From Acidobacteriota bacterium (GTDB taxonomy: Bacteria > Acidobacteriota > Thermoanaerobaculia > Multivoradales > JBCCEF01), in the NCBI GenBank assembly GCA_039028635.1, contig JBCCHV010000064.1:1-38005 (forward strand): a stretch of 38,005 bases of DNA, given 5' to 3'. Positions 14,399 through 23,065 of this stretch are shown here, piece by piece. The notes beneath the pieces were generated by a model. The model saw nothing but the letters and a program-made list of their open reading frames with translations, was not told the DNA's origin and did no database searches. The position numbers were made by a program, and so were the translations under genes. Numbering within the stretch: position 1 is the first letter of the stretch; the number at the start of each line of letters is the position of its first letter.

Positions 14399-14602
14399 AT
14401 GAAAGGCTTCCTGCTCTGGCTCATTCTGTTTGTCGTGTGCTGGCCGCTGGCTCTGTTGGCGCTCGTCGCCTATCCCTTCGTCTGGCTGATCCTGCTGCCC
14501 TTCCGGCTCGTGGGCATCGCCGTCGGCGGAGTGTTCGATCTGCTCAAGGCGATTCTGTTCCTGCCCTCTCGCCTCCTCGGCATGAAGCCGGCGCGAGCCT
14601 AG
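14399..14602 (+). CDS. Small two-helix membrane protein
   Basis: A 67-residue protein, almost entirely hydrophobic: one helix at about 4-27 (WLILFVVCWPLALLALVAYP) and a second hydrophobic stretch at about 28-58, ending with the basic tail MKPARA. GGAG lies 14 bases before the ATG. Codon use has the GC-rich third position of its neighbours. No family is recognised. It is transcribed away from the MauE-like gene and may share a promoter region with it (14285-14398). Confidence 0.6.
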   Translation: MKGFLLWLILFVVCWPLALLALVAYPFVWLILLPFRLVGIAVGGVFDLLKAILFLPSRLLGMKPARA

Positions 14603-14689
14603 CCTCGCCGCCGCCCGGACGCTTCGGCGACCTTTTCTAGCAAGCCGCGTGCCGAGGACTCGCCAATCCACCGTGGCGTGCGAGCGAGT

Positions 14690-15403
14690 ATGGAAGGCGT
14701 GCGAATCTACCTCTTCGCCCTCCTCGCCTGCGCCTGCCTGATTCTGGGATGCTTTCCTCGCCAGGCCGGACCGCGCCTCGCCCACTTCGCCACCACCGCA
14801 CCAGCCGTCGGAGAGCCGGCGCCGGCGTTCTCCCTGCCGTCCCTCGACGGCGGCGAGCTCGCCCTCGAAGAGTTGCTCGACGATCGGCCCGTCGTGATCC
14901 AGCTCGGCAGCCACTCGTGCCCCGTTTACCGCTTCCGGCGCCATTGGCTCCGCGGCCTTCTCGAAGACTACGGCGAGCGAGTCCGCTTTCTCGTGATCTA
15001 TTCCATCGAGGCCCATCCGGAAGGTTCCAAGAGCCCCCATGCGGAGGGTGAATGGAACCCCTGGATCAACAAGATCGCCGGCATTCGCATCGCCCAGCCG
15101 GAGACCTTCGAGGAGCGCTTCGAGCGCGCCCGGCAGTCGCGCATCGACCTCGGCCTCACGGACTTCGAAAGCTCTCTGTCCTTCGTCGTCGACCGCCTGG
15201 ATGACGCGATCTGGCAGACCTACGGTGCCGCCTCGGCACCAGCCTTCGTTCTCGATCGTGACGGCACGGTGGTTTCCCGCCAGGTGTGGGTCGATCCGAA
15301 GGAAATCCGCCGGGTCCTCGATCGCCTTCTCGCCGCAGACCCCGAGCCGGCGGCAGCTCGCGAAAGGGCCGCGGCCCAGTCCGACGAAAGAGCCCCTCAG
15401 TAA
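14690..15403 (+). CDS. Deiodinase/redoxin-family lipoprotein
   Basis: A 237-residue lipoprotein: the signal ends in the lipobox LILGC with lipidated C21. The rest has a thioredoxin-like fold close to the T4-deiodinase family (PF00837 by recognition), with GSHSCPVYRFRR (C77 at the position of the deiodinase selenocysteine region), FLVIYSIEAHP (100-110) and a C-terminal LDRDGTVVSRQ strand. Bacterial members are mostly uncharacterised thiol oxidoreductases; iodothyronine is not implied. An upstream GTG at 14678 would add four residues; the ATG at 14690 is preferred. It ends convergently with the DinB-like gene, overlapping by seven bases. Confidence 0.8.
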   Translation: MEGVRIYLFALLACACLILGCFPRQAGPRLAHFATTAPAVGEPAPAFSLPSLDGGELALEELLDDRPVVIQLGSHSCPVYRFRRHWLRGLLEDYGERVRFLVIYSIEAHPEGSKSPHAEGEWNPWINKIAGIRIAQPETFEERFERARQSRIDLGLTDFESSLSFVVDRLDDAIWQTYGAASAPAFVLDRDGTVVSRQVWVDPKEIRRVLDRLLAADPEPAAARERAAAQSDERAPQ

Positions 15404-15975
15404 GCGGTTCGCGGCAGCGGAAAGCCGGGCTGCTCCGACAGCCGCATCGCCTGACGGTAGTGCCGGCGATCGTGCGTCACCAGAATGGTGAAGGCTTCGC
15501 CGAGGGAGAACCGCAGCAGCCGGGTCAGGGGAGACGGCAGCTTGGGACGGTTGGGATCGAGCTCGTCCGCCGTCTGCATCAGCTCGACGACGCGCCGCTG
15601 CCGATCGAGGTAGCGTTCGAGCACGGCGTCGGCAGATTGATCCGAGACTTCCGGCTGGAAGACCTTGAAGGTCTTGATCGGCCGACTGCCGAACTCGAGG
15701 GCGCGGACGAAGCGGTTGCCGATCCACGAAGGCTGGAAGGAAGCCGACGCCGGCCGCTGCCGGTCGACCACCCTCTCGAGCCGCGGCAGGTAGAGGTCGG
15801 CGGTCACCGCCAGGTGATCGACGCACTCGGCGGCGGACCAAACCTTCGGTGCCGGCTTCCAGCGCAAGGCCTCCTCGGGCCATTTCTCGAACAGCTTTTC
15901 GAAGTCCGAGCGAACGGCGTTCGCTTCCTTGACGAGGCGCCGGAGGTGAGGTTGCCGGAGATTGGAATCGGCCAT
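15397..15975 (-). CDS. DinB-superfamily protein
   Basis: A 192-residue four-helix-bundle protein of the DinB/YfiT type. The three metal-ligand histidines of the fold are visible: H54 in CVDHLAV and H168/H172 in THDRRHYRQ. Members include thiol-dependent transferases (bacillithiol, mycothiol and similar) and many of unknown function. It has its own ATG and about 70 bases to the next gene on the same strand. Its stop codon overlaps the stop of the convergent lipoprotein gene. Confidence 0.85.
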   Translation of the reverse strand: MADSNLRQPHLRRLVKEANAVRSDFEKLFEKWPEEALRWKPAPKVWSAAECVDHLAVTADLYLPRLERVVDRQRPASASFQPSWIGNRFVRALEFGSRPIKTFKVFQPEVSDQSADAVLERYLDRQRRVVELMQTADELDPNRPKLPSPLTRLLRFSLGEAFTILVTHDRRHYRQAMRLSEQPGFPLPRTAY

Positions 15976-16043
15976 CGACGAGAGCTCCCGAGGTGAGTGA
16001 ACCCCCTCTCTAACAGCTCTCCCCGATGGCCGTCAATCGCTCG

Positions 16044-16808
16044 TCAGTCGATCTCCGGCACGCGTCCGAAACCGAGCAGTTTGTCGATCCGGCCGAGAAC
16101 GTAGTCGAAGACGTTGACCGGCGCCGGAAGGCCCCCTCGATTGCCCTCGACGGTGTACAGAATGCCGTTCGAAACATGGTGAACCAGGCCGATATGCCCC
16201 TTCCAGCTGGTCGGCTGATCGCGCCACCAGACGATGATGTCACCGGGCTCCGGAAGCTGCTCTTCGACATCGTAGAGCCAGCCCTTGTCACGGAACTGCG
16301 ACCGGATGTTGCGCGCCCCCAGGCTGTAGCGGAAGGGCACCCCGGCGGGGTGCTGATCGAAGCACCAGCTGACGAAGCCGGCGCACCAGTTGGCCGGTGT
16401 CGGCACGATGTCGCGGAGGTATTTCTCGACCCAGGGGCCGGAGTTGTTGCCACCCTCCTCACGCGCTCCGGCGCGCATCTCGCCGAGGGCCGCCGCCAGG
16501 GCGGCGCGTCCCCGCGTGCTGCCGCCGGCCACCGGCAGCTCGGCGAGGTCGCCCACCGACGGCGGCTGCAGCAGGTGTTCGTTGTCTTCGTGCTCGAGGG
16601 CCCACCAGGTGAGCGGACCGACGATGCCGTCGACCACCAGCGGGCGGCCGCGCTCGTCGACGTGGCGGGACTGGAAGTCCTTGACCGCCATGCGCACCAG
16701 GCGGTCGAAGAGGTCGGTGGCGACATCCAGAAAGCCGCGCGCCACCAGCAGCGAGGTCAAGCGCCGTACGGCGGCCCCGGAGCTGCCCATCTTGAGTACA
16801 GGATTCAT
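16044..16808 (-). CDS. Peptidoglycan-binding / CHAP-type amidase
   Basis: A 254-residue protein with an N-terminal peptidoglycan-binding_1 domain (about 5-75: GSSGAAVRRLTSLLVARGFL, then DGIVGPLTWWALE) and a CHAP-like cysteine peptidase domain (about 115-225). Catalytic Cys142 is in NWCAGFVSWCF and His205 in KGHIGLVHHV, with PGDIIVWWR and TVEGNRGG around them. It would cut peptide links in peptidoglycan. No signal peptide is visible, so it might act in the cytoplasm, need lysis or another export route, or be a phage- or toxin-like hydrolase. A 16-base box 25 bases upstream is shared with the uvrA region. Confidence 0.88.
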   Translation of the reverse strand: MNPVLKMGSSGAAVRRLTSLLVARGFLDVATDLFDRLVRMAVKDFQSRHVDERGRPLVVDGIVGPLTWWALEHEDNEHLLQPPSVGDLAELPVAGGSTRGRAALAAALGEMRAGAREEGGNNSGPWVEKYLRDIVPTPANWCAGFVSWCFDQHPAGVPFRYSLGARNIRSQFRDKGWLYDVEEQLPEPGDIIVWWRDQPTSWKGHIGLVHHVSNGILYTVEGNRGGLPAPVNVFDYVLGRIDKLLGFGRVPEID

Positions 16809-16833
16809 CGTCTCTTCCTTGCGCCTCGCAAAC

Positions 16834-16849
16834 CCGATAAAACGTCACT
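16834..16849 (-). promoter_or_regulatory. Shared upstream box, copy 1
   Basis: On the minus strand this reads AGTGACGTTTTATCGG, 25 bases before the CHAP gene's ATG. A copy with one change lies upstream of the UvrA-family gene at 19951-19966. It could be a regulator site or a promoter element. Confidence 0.45.
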
Positions 16850-17001
16850 TCGGGCCTGCGGTCCAGGTCGGCGCCGGAGCGAACCACCAGGGGTCGACCC
16901 GACGCCGAGCTTCGTGACCTCCTCAGGTGGAGGTTGCTCTCAATCTTTAGGGGACGGACCGGGACCGGTCGTTACGGCAGCTGTCGACTCGCCACCGGCC
17001 C

Positions 17002-19941
17002 TCACCGACGCCGGCGCCAGCGCAGGAATCGCCGCAGCTCGTCGGCGGTCGGGCTGTCGACACGATCGAGGAAGGACTCCGGAGGCCCCGAGTAGAGCAG
17101 CTCGCCGCCGTGGACGCCGCCTCCCGGACCGAGCTCGATGAGCCAGTCGGCGCGCGCGATCAGGTCCGGGCTGTGCTCGACCACCAGCACGCCGTCGCCT
17201 TGCTTCACCAGCCGCCGCAGGGTCTGGTAGAGGAGATCGATGTCGGCCATGTGGAGGCCGGTGGTGGGCTCGTCGAAGAGAAACAACCGCCGTGGGCTGC
17301 GCCCCTTGGCACCGCGGCCGGCGCGGGCCCGCGGTGCCTCCAGGAAGCTGGCCAGCTTGAGGCGCTGAGCTTCGCCGCCGGAGAGGGTCGCCGTCGACTG
17401 GCCAAGACGCAGGTAGCCCAAACCGACGGCGACCAGCGACGACAGCCGCCTCACCAACGCCTTGCGGTCGTCGAACAGGGCCAGCGCCTCGGTGACGGTC
17501 AGCTCGAGGATCTGCGCGATGTCGAGGCCGCGGAAGCGCACTTCGAGGATGCGCGGCTGGAAGCGTCGACCCTCGCAGCTCTCACAGGCCATCGCCACCG
17601 GCGCCATGAACTGCATGTCGATCTCGGTCATGCCGGTGCCGAGACATTCGGCGCAGCGCCCCTTGTCGGTGTTGAAGGAGAAGTGACCGGCGGTGATCCC
17701 GGCCGGCGCTTCGCTCGCCATCACCTTGCGGATCTCGTCGTAGGCCTTGGTGTAGGTCACCGGATTGGAACGGGAAGAGCGGCCGAGGGGACGCTGATCG
17801 ACCAGCACGATGTCGCTCAGCACCTGCAAGCCCTCGAGGCCGTCGCACTCCCCGGGCTCGACGTCGACGACGCCTCGGGAGCGCTGATACGTGCCGTAGA
17901 GAACGTTCTCGACCAGGGTCGATTTGCCCGAGCCGGAGACCCCGGTCACCGCCACCAGGGCACCGAGGGGCAAATCGACGTCGAAACCGCGCAGGTTGTT
18001 TTCGCGGGCGCCGCGAATGCGCAGCCGGCGAACGCCCTTGTAATCCTGGCTCTCGCGGCGAAAGCGCTCACGGTGGCGACGCGCCTCGTTGGCCGGCCGC
18101 CGCGCCAGGTAGCGCCCGGTGAGCGAATCGGCACAGCCAAGGATGGCCGCCGGCGGGCCTTGGAAAAGCAGCTCTCCGCCACCTTCTCCGGCCTCCGGGC
18201 CGAGATCGATCAGGTGATCGGCGCCCTCGATCAGGGTGCGATCGTGCTCCACCACCAGGACCGTATTGCCGCGGCCGGCGAGATCGCGCAGCAGACCGAG
18301 GAGGCGCTCACTGTCGCGCGGATGGAGACCGATGGTCGGCTCGTCGAGGGCGTAGAGGGTGCTGGTCAAGCCCGAGCCGAGGGCCGCCGCCAGGTGAATG
18401 CGCTGCGTCTCGCCACCGGAGAGGGTGCGGGCCTGGCGATCGAGGGTGAGGTACTCGAGCCCCACCCGCGAGAGCACCTCGACCCGTTCGCTGAGCTCGG
18501 CGAGGAGATGGCCGCCGCGGGCTCGCTCGGCCGCGCTCCAGCCACGCTCGTCCAACCAGCGGCGCAGGTTTTCGATGCTCAAGGCAGTGAGATCCGGCAG
18601 CCGAGAGCCGGCGAGGCGCACCACCAGAGCCTCCGGCTTGAGCCGCGTGCCGGCGCAGTCGGGGCACAGGTCGTAGGCGCGGTAGCGCGCCAGAAGCACC
18701 CGTACGTGAACCCGGTAGGTGCGACGCTCGAGCCAGCGAAAGAAGGCGTCGAGGTTGGTGAACGGACCGCGCCCGCTCCACACCCACTGGCGCTGCTCGT
18801 CGCTGAGATCCTGCCAGGCCTTGGTCAGCGGGATTCGGCGCTGACGGGCCGCGGCCAAGAGCTCGTCATAGAGGTCTTCGTAGGCCGGTGAGTTCCACGG
18901 CGCAATCGGCCGCTGGCGCAACGACAGGCGGGGATTGGGAATCACCCGCTCGGGGTCGATGCCGATCACCCGACCGAAGCCCTGGCAGCCCGGGCAGGCG
19001 CCGAGGGGCGAGTTGAAGGAGAACAGCGGCGGCGTCGGGCGACGGAAAGACTCGCCGCAGGTGGTGCACAGCAGGCCGCGGCCATAGTGGCGCCGCTGAC
19101 CGTCCTCACCGACCACCTGCAGGCGACCGCCGCCGAGTCGCAAGGCCTCCTCGAGGCTCTCCGTCAGGCGCGCGCGCGAGCGCGCCTCGGCACGGTAGCG
19201 CCCCAGAGCCAAGGCCAGCGGCTGCCAGGCGCGCAGCCAGCGCGCCGTCGGCGTCATCCGCTCGACGGCCCCTTGGTGGTCGTCGTAGCGGCGGGCGAAG
19301 CCCTGCCGAATCAGCTCCCGCAGCGCTTCGGTGGCCTGCTTCTTGGGACGCGCGACGGTCGCCAGGACCACGAAACGCTGCCCGACGACGCCGGCGATCA
19401 GCTCGTCGGCGATCTCGTCGACGGTGTAGGCGCGCGCCGCGCCGTGGCCCTGCGGACACTGCACCTCCCCGAGGTGGGTGAAGAGCAGGCGCAGGACGTC
19501 GTGGGTCTCGGTGATGGTGCCCACCGTCGAGCGCGCGTTGCGCACCGAGTTCTTGGCCTCCAGGGCGACCGCCGGCAGGATGTTGTCGACGACCTCGACG
19601 GGGGGCCGCTCCATGCGGTCGAGGAACTGCCGGGCGTAGGTCGACATCGACTCGACGAAGCGCCGCTGGCCCTCCGCATAGACGGTGTCGAAGGCGAGGG
19701 ACGACTTGCCCGCTCCGGAGGGGCCGGTGACCACCGTCACTCGGCCATGGGGAATCGAGCAGTCGACCCCGCGCAGGTTGTGGGTGCGGGCGCCGCGAAC
19801 TTCGATGGCGACCACCGGCTCCGTCGACGGCGGCTTGGGTCGCGCTTTCTTGGGGGAGGCTTTGGGCAAGGCGGCGGGTCCGCGGAAGAAGCGGAGTCTA
19901 TCGCGGACCCACCCGCCGATCGACGAGCAGAGGCTCACCAA
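17002..19941 (-). CDS. uvrA: UvrA-family excinuclease ABC subunit A
   Basis: A 979-residue tandem ABC ATPase that scans DNA for damage and loads UvrB in nucleotide excision repair. Both ATPase halves are complete: Walker A GPSGAGKSS and GVSGSGKST, signatures LSGGETQRIHLA and LSGGEAQRLKLA, Walker B LDEPTIGLH and FDEPTTGLH. Zinc modules show CTTC with CPGC in the first half and CAEC with CESC in the second. The UvrB-contact region after CPQGHG is present. A 43-residue basic, proline-rich extension precedes the usual VEVRGARTHNL-like start; the first codon is TTG (19941), followed by GTG (19938), with later options TTG 19869 and GTG 19815. It may be the housekeeping UvrA or a paralogue; the window does not decide. 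Confidence 0.93.
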   Translation of the reverse strand: MVSLCSSIGGWVRDRLRFFRGPAALPKASPKKARPKPPSTEPVVAIEVRGARTHNLRGVDCSIPHGRVTVVTGPSGAGKSSLAFDTVYAEGQRRFVESMSTYARQFLDRMERPPVEVVDNILPAVALEAKNSVRNARSTVGTITETHDVLRLLFTHLGEVQCPQGHGAARAYTVDEIADELIAGVVGQRFVVLATVARPKKQATEALRELIRQGFARRYDDHQGAVERMTPTARWLRAWQPLALALGRYRAEARSRARLTESLEEALRLGGGRLQVVGEDGQRRHYGRGLLCTTCGESFRRPTPPLFSFNSPLGACPGCQGFGRVIGIDPERVIPNPRLSLRQRPIAPWNSPAYEDLYDELLAAARQRRIPLTKAWQDLSDEQRQWVWSGRGPFTNLDAFFRWLERRTYRVHVRVLLARYRAYDLCPDCAGTRLKPEALVVRLAGSRLPDLTALSIENLRRWLDERGWSAAERARGGHLLAELSERVEVLSRVGLEYLTLDRQARTLSGGETQRIHLAAALGSGLTSTLYALDEPTIGLHPRDSERLLGLLRDLAGRGNTVLVVEHDRTLIEGADHLIDLGPEAGEGGGELLFQGPPAAILGCADSLTGRYLARRPANEARRHRERFRRESQDYKGVRRLRIRGARENNLRGFDVDLPLGALVAVTGVSGSGKSTLVENVLYGTYQRSRGVVDVEPGECDGLEGLQVLSDIVLVDQRPLGRSSRSNPVTYTKAYDEIRKVMASEAPAGITAGHFSFNTDKGRCAECLGTGMTEIDMQFMAPVAMACESCEGRRFQPRILEVRFRGLDIAQILELTVTEALALFDDRKALVRRLSSLVAVGLGYLRLGQSTATLSGGEAQRLKLASFLEAPRARAGRGAKGRSPRRLFLFDEPTTGLHMADIDLLYQTLRRLVKQGDGVLVVEHSPDLIARADWLIELGPGGGVHGGELLYSGPPESFLDRVDSPTADELRRFLRWRRRR

Positions 19942-19950
19942 TTCAAAACG

Positions 19951-19966
19951 CCGCTAAAACGTCACT
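19951..19966 (-). promoter_or_regulatory. Shared upstream box, copy 2
   Basis: On the minus strand this reads AGTGACGTTTTAGCGG, one base different from the copy at 16834-16849. It lies only 9 bases before the TTG start of the UvrA-family gene, which is close; if it is a promoter element the true start is further downstream. Confidence 0.45.
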
Positions 19967-20019
19967 GCAACCTCCGCAGCGACCCGCACGGAACCCGACG
20001 CCAAAAGGCGAGGCGCCGA

Positions 20020-20054
20020 GGACGGGGCCGCCCTGGACGGGGCCGCCCTGGACG
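20020..20054. repeat. 15-bp tandem repeat, 2.3 copies
   Basis: GGACGGGGCCGCCCT occurs twice in a row and then GGACG. It lies in the non-coding region between the UvrA-family gene and the cysteine-rich protein gene. Confidence 0.8.
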
Positions 20055-20120
20055 AGGGTGAGGCCTGGCCGGCCGCACCGCACGACCTGTGCGTGCTGGC
20101 GGGCCGCGCAGGCCCGAGGG

Positions 20121-20141
20121 GGGCGCCTTGAACCCCCCTGA
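20121..20141. repeat. Dispersed intergenic repeat, copy 1
   Basis: GGGCGCCTTGAACCCCCCTG plus A. The same 21 bases with one change (AACC to AGCC) lie at 37912-37932. Both are non-coding. Confidence 0.6.
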
Positions 20142-20148
20142 AAATCGG

Positions 20149-20913
20149 CTAGCGGTCGGCGGTGTGGCCGCCGTCGATCACCACCTGCACCGTCAGCCGT
20201 TCCCATTCGTCGTCGCTGCCGAAGAAGGGAATCGACTCCACCACCCCACGGGCTTCGAGGGTGGCCTCCGCGCCGGCCGAGCGAAAGGCCTTGGCCAGGC
20301 TGTCGAGACCCTCCGAAACCAGCCGGCCGTCACGACTCTCCAGGTAGCCGGACCACAGCGTGTTGTCCGGCGTCGGCTGGACTTCCTCCTCCGGCAGCTT
20401 GTCGTCGTCGAGGAAGAGGTAGACATCGATCCGGCTGTAGGACGAGTCGACCGTCGACTTCATCATCACCTCGTCGAAGTGAATCGCCACCTGGCGGCGA
20501 TCGGGATCGAACTCCACCCGGCTCGACATCTGGTGATCGCCGGCGGCGTCGAGCGGCGCTTCCGTGACGTCGAAGTGCTCCACCGGATCACCATAGATGC
20601 CCTGGCCGGTGCGCCAGCCACCCTTGCTGCAGCCGGAAGAGCTGTTCTGGGCCCAGGCCCGGGCCTGTCCCCACAGGCAATGCTTCGGGCCACAGCTGGC
20701 GTAGGCGGTGCCGCAGCTCGCGCTGCGCTTGTAGCAGAGCGGCAGCGAGAAGCCGATGCAGCCGACGGTGGCGCCGGCGACATACTCCTTGCGCCACCAG
20801 CGACAGCGATTGCGCGTCTGGCACCACGAGTGGGCGAAGAGGTCGGCGACCGGCAACAACCACATCAGGGTGGAGAGTCCGAAGATCAATGCACTTTTCC
20901 TGGCAGAAGACAT
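20149..20913 (-). CDS. Exported cysteine-rich protein of unknown function
   Basis: A 254-residue protein. The ATG at 20913 is chosen for its GGAGG five bases upstream. A signal peptide (about 1-28, core ALIFGLSTLMWLLPVADLF) precedes a compact region with eight cysteines between residues 31 and 95 (31, 37, 52, 60, 67, 74, 79, 95), compatible with four disulfides, and several Trp and Gly. From about 110 on, the protein is acidic with predicted beta structure and no cysteine. I recognise no family. It is divergent from the amidohydrolase gene, separated by a 251-base region with no clear signals. Confidence 0.75.
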   Translation of the reverse strand: MSSARKSALIFGLSTLMWLLPVADLFAHSWCQTRNRCRWWRKEYVAGATVGCIGFSLPLCYKRSASCGTAYASCGPKHCLWGQARAWAQNSSSGCSKGGWRTGQGIYGDPVEHFDVTEAPLDAAGDHQMSSRVEFDPDRRQVAIHFDEVMMKSTVDSSYSRIDVYLFLDDDKLPEEEVQPTPDNTLWSGYLESRDGRLVSEGLDSLAKAFRSAGAEATLEARGVVESIPFFGSDDEWERLTVQVVIDGGHTADR

Positions 20914-21164
20914 GGCATCCTCCATGGCGACCAAGAGGCCGCGAAAGCTGGGTGGGGTATTCCACTACCTGGGATGGCGTAGATTGGACCCCGGCTCCCT
21001 CATCGGCCCGACGCCGATCGCCTCGCCCCCGGGCCGGTCCGAGGCAACCAAACGTCGGAACTGACGCATTAAGCCGTGGCGAGCTTCGGCTGGCCCCTTG
21101 ATCTTTGTCGCCTGTGAGCGATTTCCTTGCCTTCGGGCCTTGCAACCACCAGCGGAAACCAAGC

Positions 21165-23030
21165 ATGCCGAAAATCAGCCTCTTCCTGAGCATCCTTCTT
21201 CTGCTCGGCGCCTGCGCCCCGACGCAGCCCGCCATCGACCTCGCCGTGACCGACGTCGACGTCTTCGACTCGGTTTCGAAACAAGTTCTGCGTGATCGCA
21301 CCCTGTTGATCGACGACGGCGTGATCCTGGAGATCGTCGAGGGCGGTGATCCTCCGGTCGCCGACGAGGTCATCGATGGCCGCGGACGGCTCGTGGTGCC
21401 GGGCTTCGTCGACACCCACGCCCACCTGCTGCTGATCGAGGGCGATGGCGGCTTCGGGCCGCCGCAGCTCGCGCCGGCGGTGCGCGAGTACATCGCGCGC
21501 CAGTTCCTCCCCTTCGGCACCACCACCGTCGCCGACATGGGGCAGCCCGAGGGCTGGCTCCCGGAGATGGTCCGGTGGGCCGCCGATGCCGGCCCCGACG
21601 CCCCGAACCTGGTGGTCGTCGGCGGCTCGATCAACTCCGGTGAGCGCCAAGGGCCGATGCATCACAAGTACCTCGCAAGCCCGCAGGCGGCGCGCGACAA
21701 AGTGCGCGAATATCACCGCCTCGGCGTCGAGCGGCTCAAGCTCTACCGCATGCTCGAGGAACCGGAGCTGACAGCGGTGATCGACGAGAGTCGCGCTCTC
21801 GGGATGGAGCTCTACGCCCACGTCGACAACAACGTCGTCACCATTGCGCAGGCGATGGATCTGGGCGTGCGTCACTTCGAGCACTTCTTCACGCTGATCG
21901 CCAGCACCCTCGATCTCGAAGCGACGGCGGCGGATTTTCGGCAGCGGTTCGACCTGCAACCGATTCGCAGCCTCGACGAGTACACCGCCCAGCTGTCCTT
22001 CTATTTCGCGTACATCGAGCAGTCTCCGGAGCACCGCGCCAAGCTCCTCGCTTTGCTCGACCGAATGGCGGAGCAGGGAGCCTCGATCAGCACCACCTTG
22101 GCGATCATGGCGGCGGCAGCCGGCCAGACGGACGCGTACTTCGCCTTCGAGCCCCAACCGGGAGTCCAGAGCGCCCAGCTCGCCTACGACGACGACCAGC
22201 GGCAGCGGCTGGCAGCGGCCTTCGAGGCCACCATGGCCTGGGTCCGCCGAGCCCACGAGAAAGGCATTCCACTGCGCATCGGCAGCGACAGCCGCAACGG
22301 TGGCGAAGCCCTCCTCGCCGAGCTCGTACTGTTGACCAAAGCCGGCATTCCGGTAGCCGACGTGCTGCAGATCGCGACCCTCCAGGGCGCCCGCGCCCTC
22401 GGCCTCGACCAACGGCTCGGAGTGATCGCTCCCGGGCGCGCCGCCGACCTCGTGCTGTTCGCCCAGAGTCCCTTCGACGAGCCGCAGAACTTCTTCTCCG
22501 AGAAGGTCGTCATCAAGGACGGTCGGATCTACGAGGCCAAGCGCTCGACGGCCAACGAGCTGGCGACGGTGGCGGCGCGCGAGGGCGCGAGCGGCGCCGA
22601 GACCTGGTTGACCGCCCACGAGGGTCGCGAGGGTTGGGGACCGCTGCAGCGGCAGGAGCTCACGGATCAGCTCTACCTGGCCCTTGCCGACCGCCGGTTC
22701 GCGACCGCCGAAGTGCTGGCGAGCCTCATGGAACAGCGCTTCCCGGCATCCGATGAGATCCACCACCGAGCCCACGAGAGCCGCCTCAACAATCTCGGCT
22801 ACCGGTTCCTCGGCGGCGGCGAGACCGCCCCGGCAATTCGCGTCTTCGAGATCAACCGCGACCTCTTCCCGGACTCCTGGAACGTCTACGACAGCCTGGG
22901 TGAAGCACAGCTCCTGGCCGGCGACCGCGAGGGAGCGCGAACCAACTATCGGAAGTCCTTGGATCTCAATCCCGACAACGACAACGGGAGCCAGGTCCTC
23001 GCCGAGCTCGCGGGCCCTGGCGACGGATAG
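21165..23030 (+). CDS. Amidohydrolase-family lipoprotein with C-terminal TPR-like region
   Basis: A 621-residue lipoprotein (lipobox LLLGAC, C17) of the metal-dependent amidohydrolase superfamily. Metal ligands visible: DTHAH (H85, H87), a likely carbamylated lysine in LKLYR (K192), YAHVD (H219), RHFEH (H237 or H240) and GSDSRNG near 384. These resemble imidazolonepropionase/prolidase-like members. After about residue 450 a tail rich in short helices follows, ending in TPR-like SWNVYDSLGEAQLLAGDREG and ANYRKSLDLNPDN-type sequence; this addition is not standard. The ATG at 21165 starts the signal peptide; a GTG/ATG further up at 21105 lacks one. Substrate is unknown; probably periplasmic. Confidence 0.85.
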   Translation: MPKISLFLSILLLLGACAPTQPAIDLAVTDVDVFDSVSKQVLRDRTLLIDDGVILEIVEGGDPPVADEVIDGRGRLVVPGFVDTHAHLLLIEGDGGFGPPQLAPAVREYIARQFLPFGTTTVADMGQPEGWLPEMVRWAADAGPDAPNLVVVGGSINSGERQGPMHHKYLASPQAARDKVREYHRLGVERLKLYRMLEEPELTAVIDESRALGMELYAHVDNNVVTIAQAMDLGVRHFEHFFTLIASTLDLEATAADFRQRFDLQPIRSLDEYTAQLSFYFAYIEQSPEHRAKLLALLDRMAEQGASISTTLAIMAAAAGQTDAYFAFEPQPGVQSAQLAYDDDQRQRLAAAFEATMAWVRRAHEKGIPLRIGSDSRNGGEALLAELVLLTKAGIPVADVLQIATLQGARALGLDQRLGVIAPGRAADLVLFAQSPFDEPQNFFSEKVVIKDGRIYEAKRSTANELATVAAREGASGAETWLTAHEGREGWGPLQRQELTDQLYLALADRRFATAEVLASLMEQRFPASDEIHHRAHESRLNNLGYRFLGGGETAPAIRVFEINRDLFPDSWNVYDSLGEAQLLAGDREGARTNYRKSLDLNPDNDNGSQVLAELAGPGDG

Positions 23031-23065
23031 CAGAGGTCGCGGCCCACGGTAGGATCGCGGCCATC

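Noticed and set aside
14678-15403. A selenoprotein deiodinase
   Set aside because: The active position is an ordinary cysteine codon and no in-frame TGA or SECIS-like element is seen.
14147-15883. A 578-codon open frame on the minus strand
   Set aside because: It is antisense to the deiodinase-like gene and the small membrane gene, and its translation is low-complexity without motifs. Only its last 45 codons were kept as a weak candidate.
17110-18891. A 593-codon open frame on the plus strand
   Set aside because: It is antisense to the UvrA-family gene.
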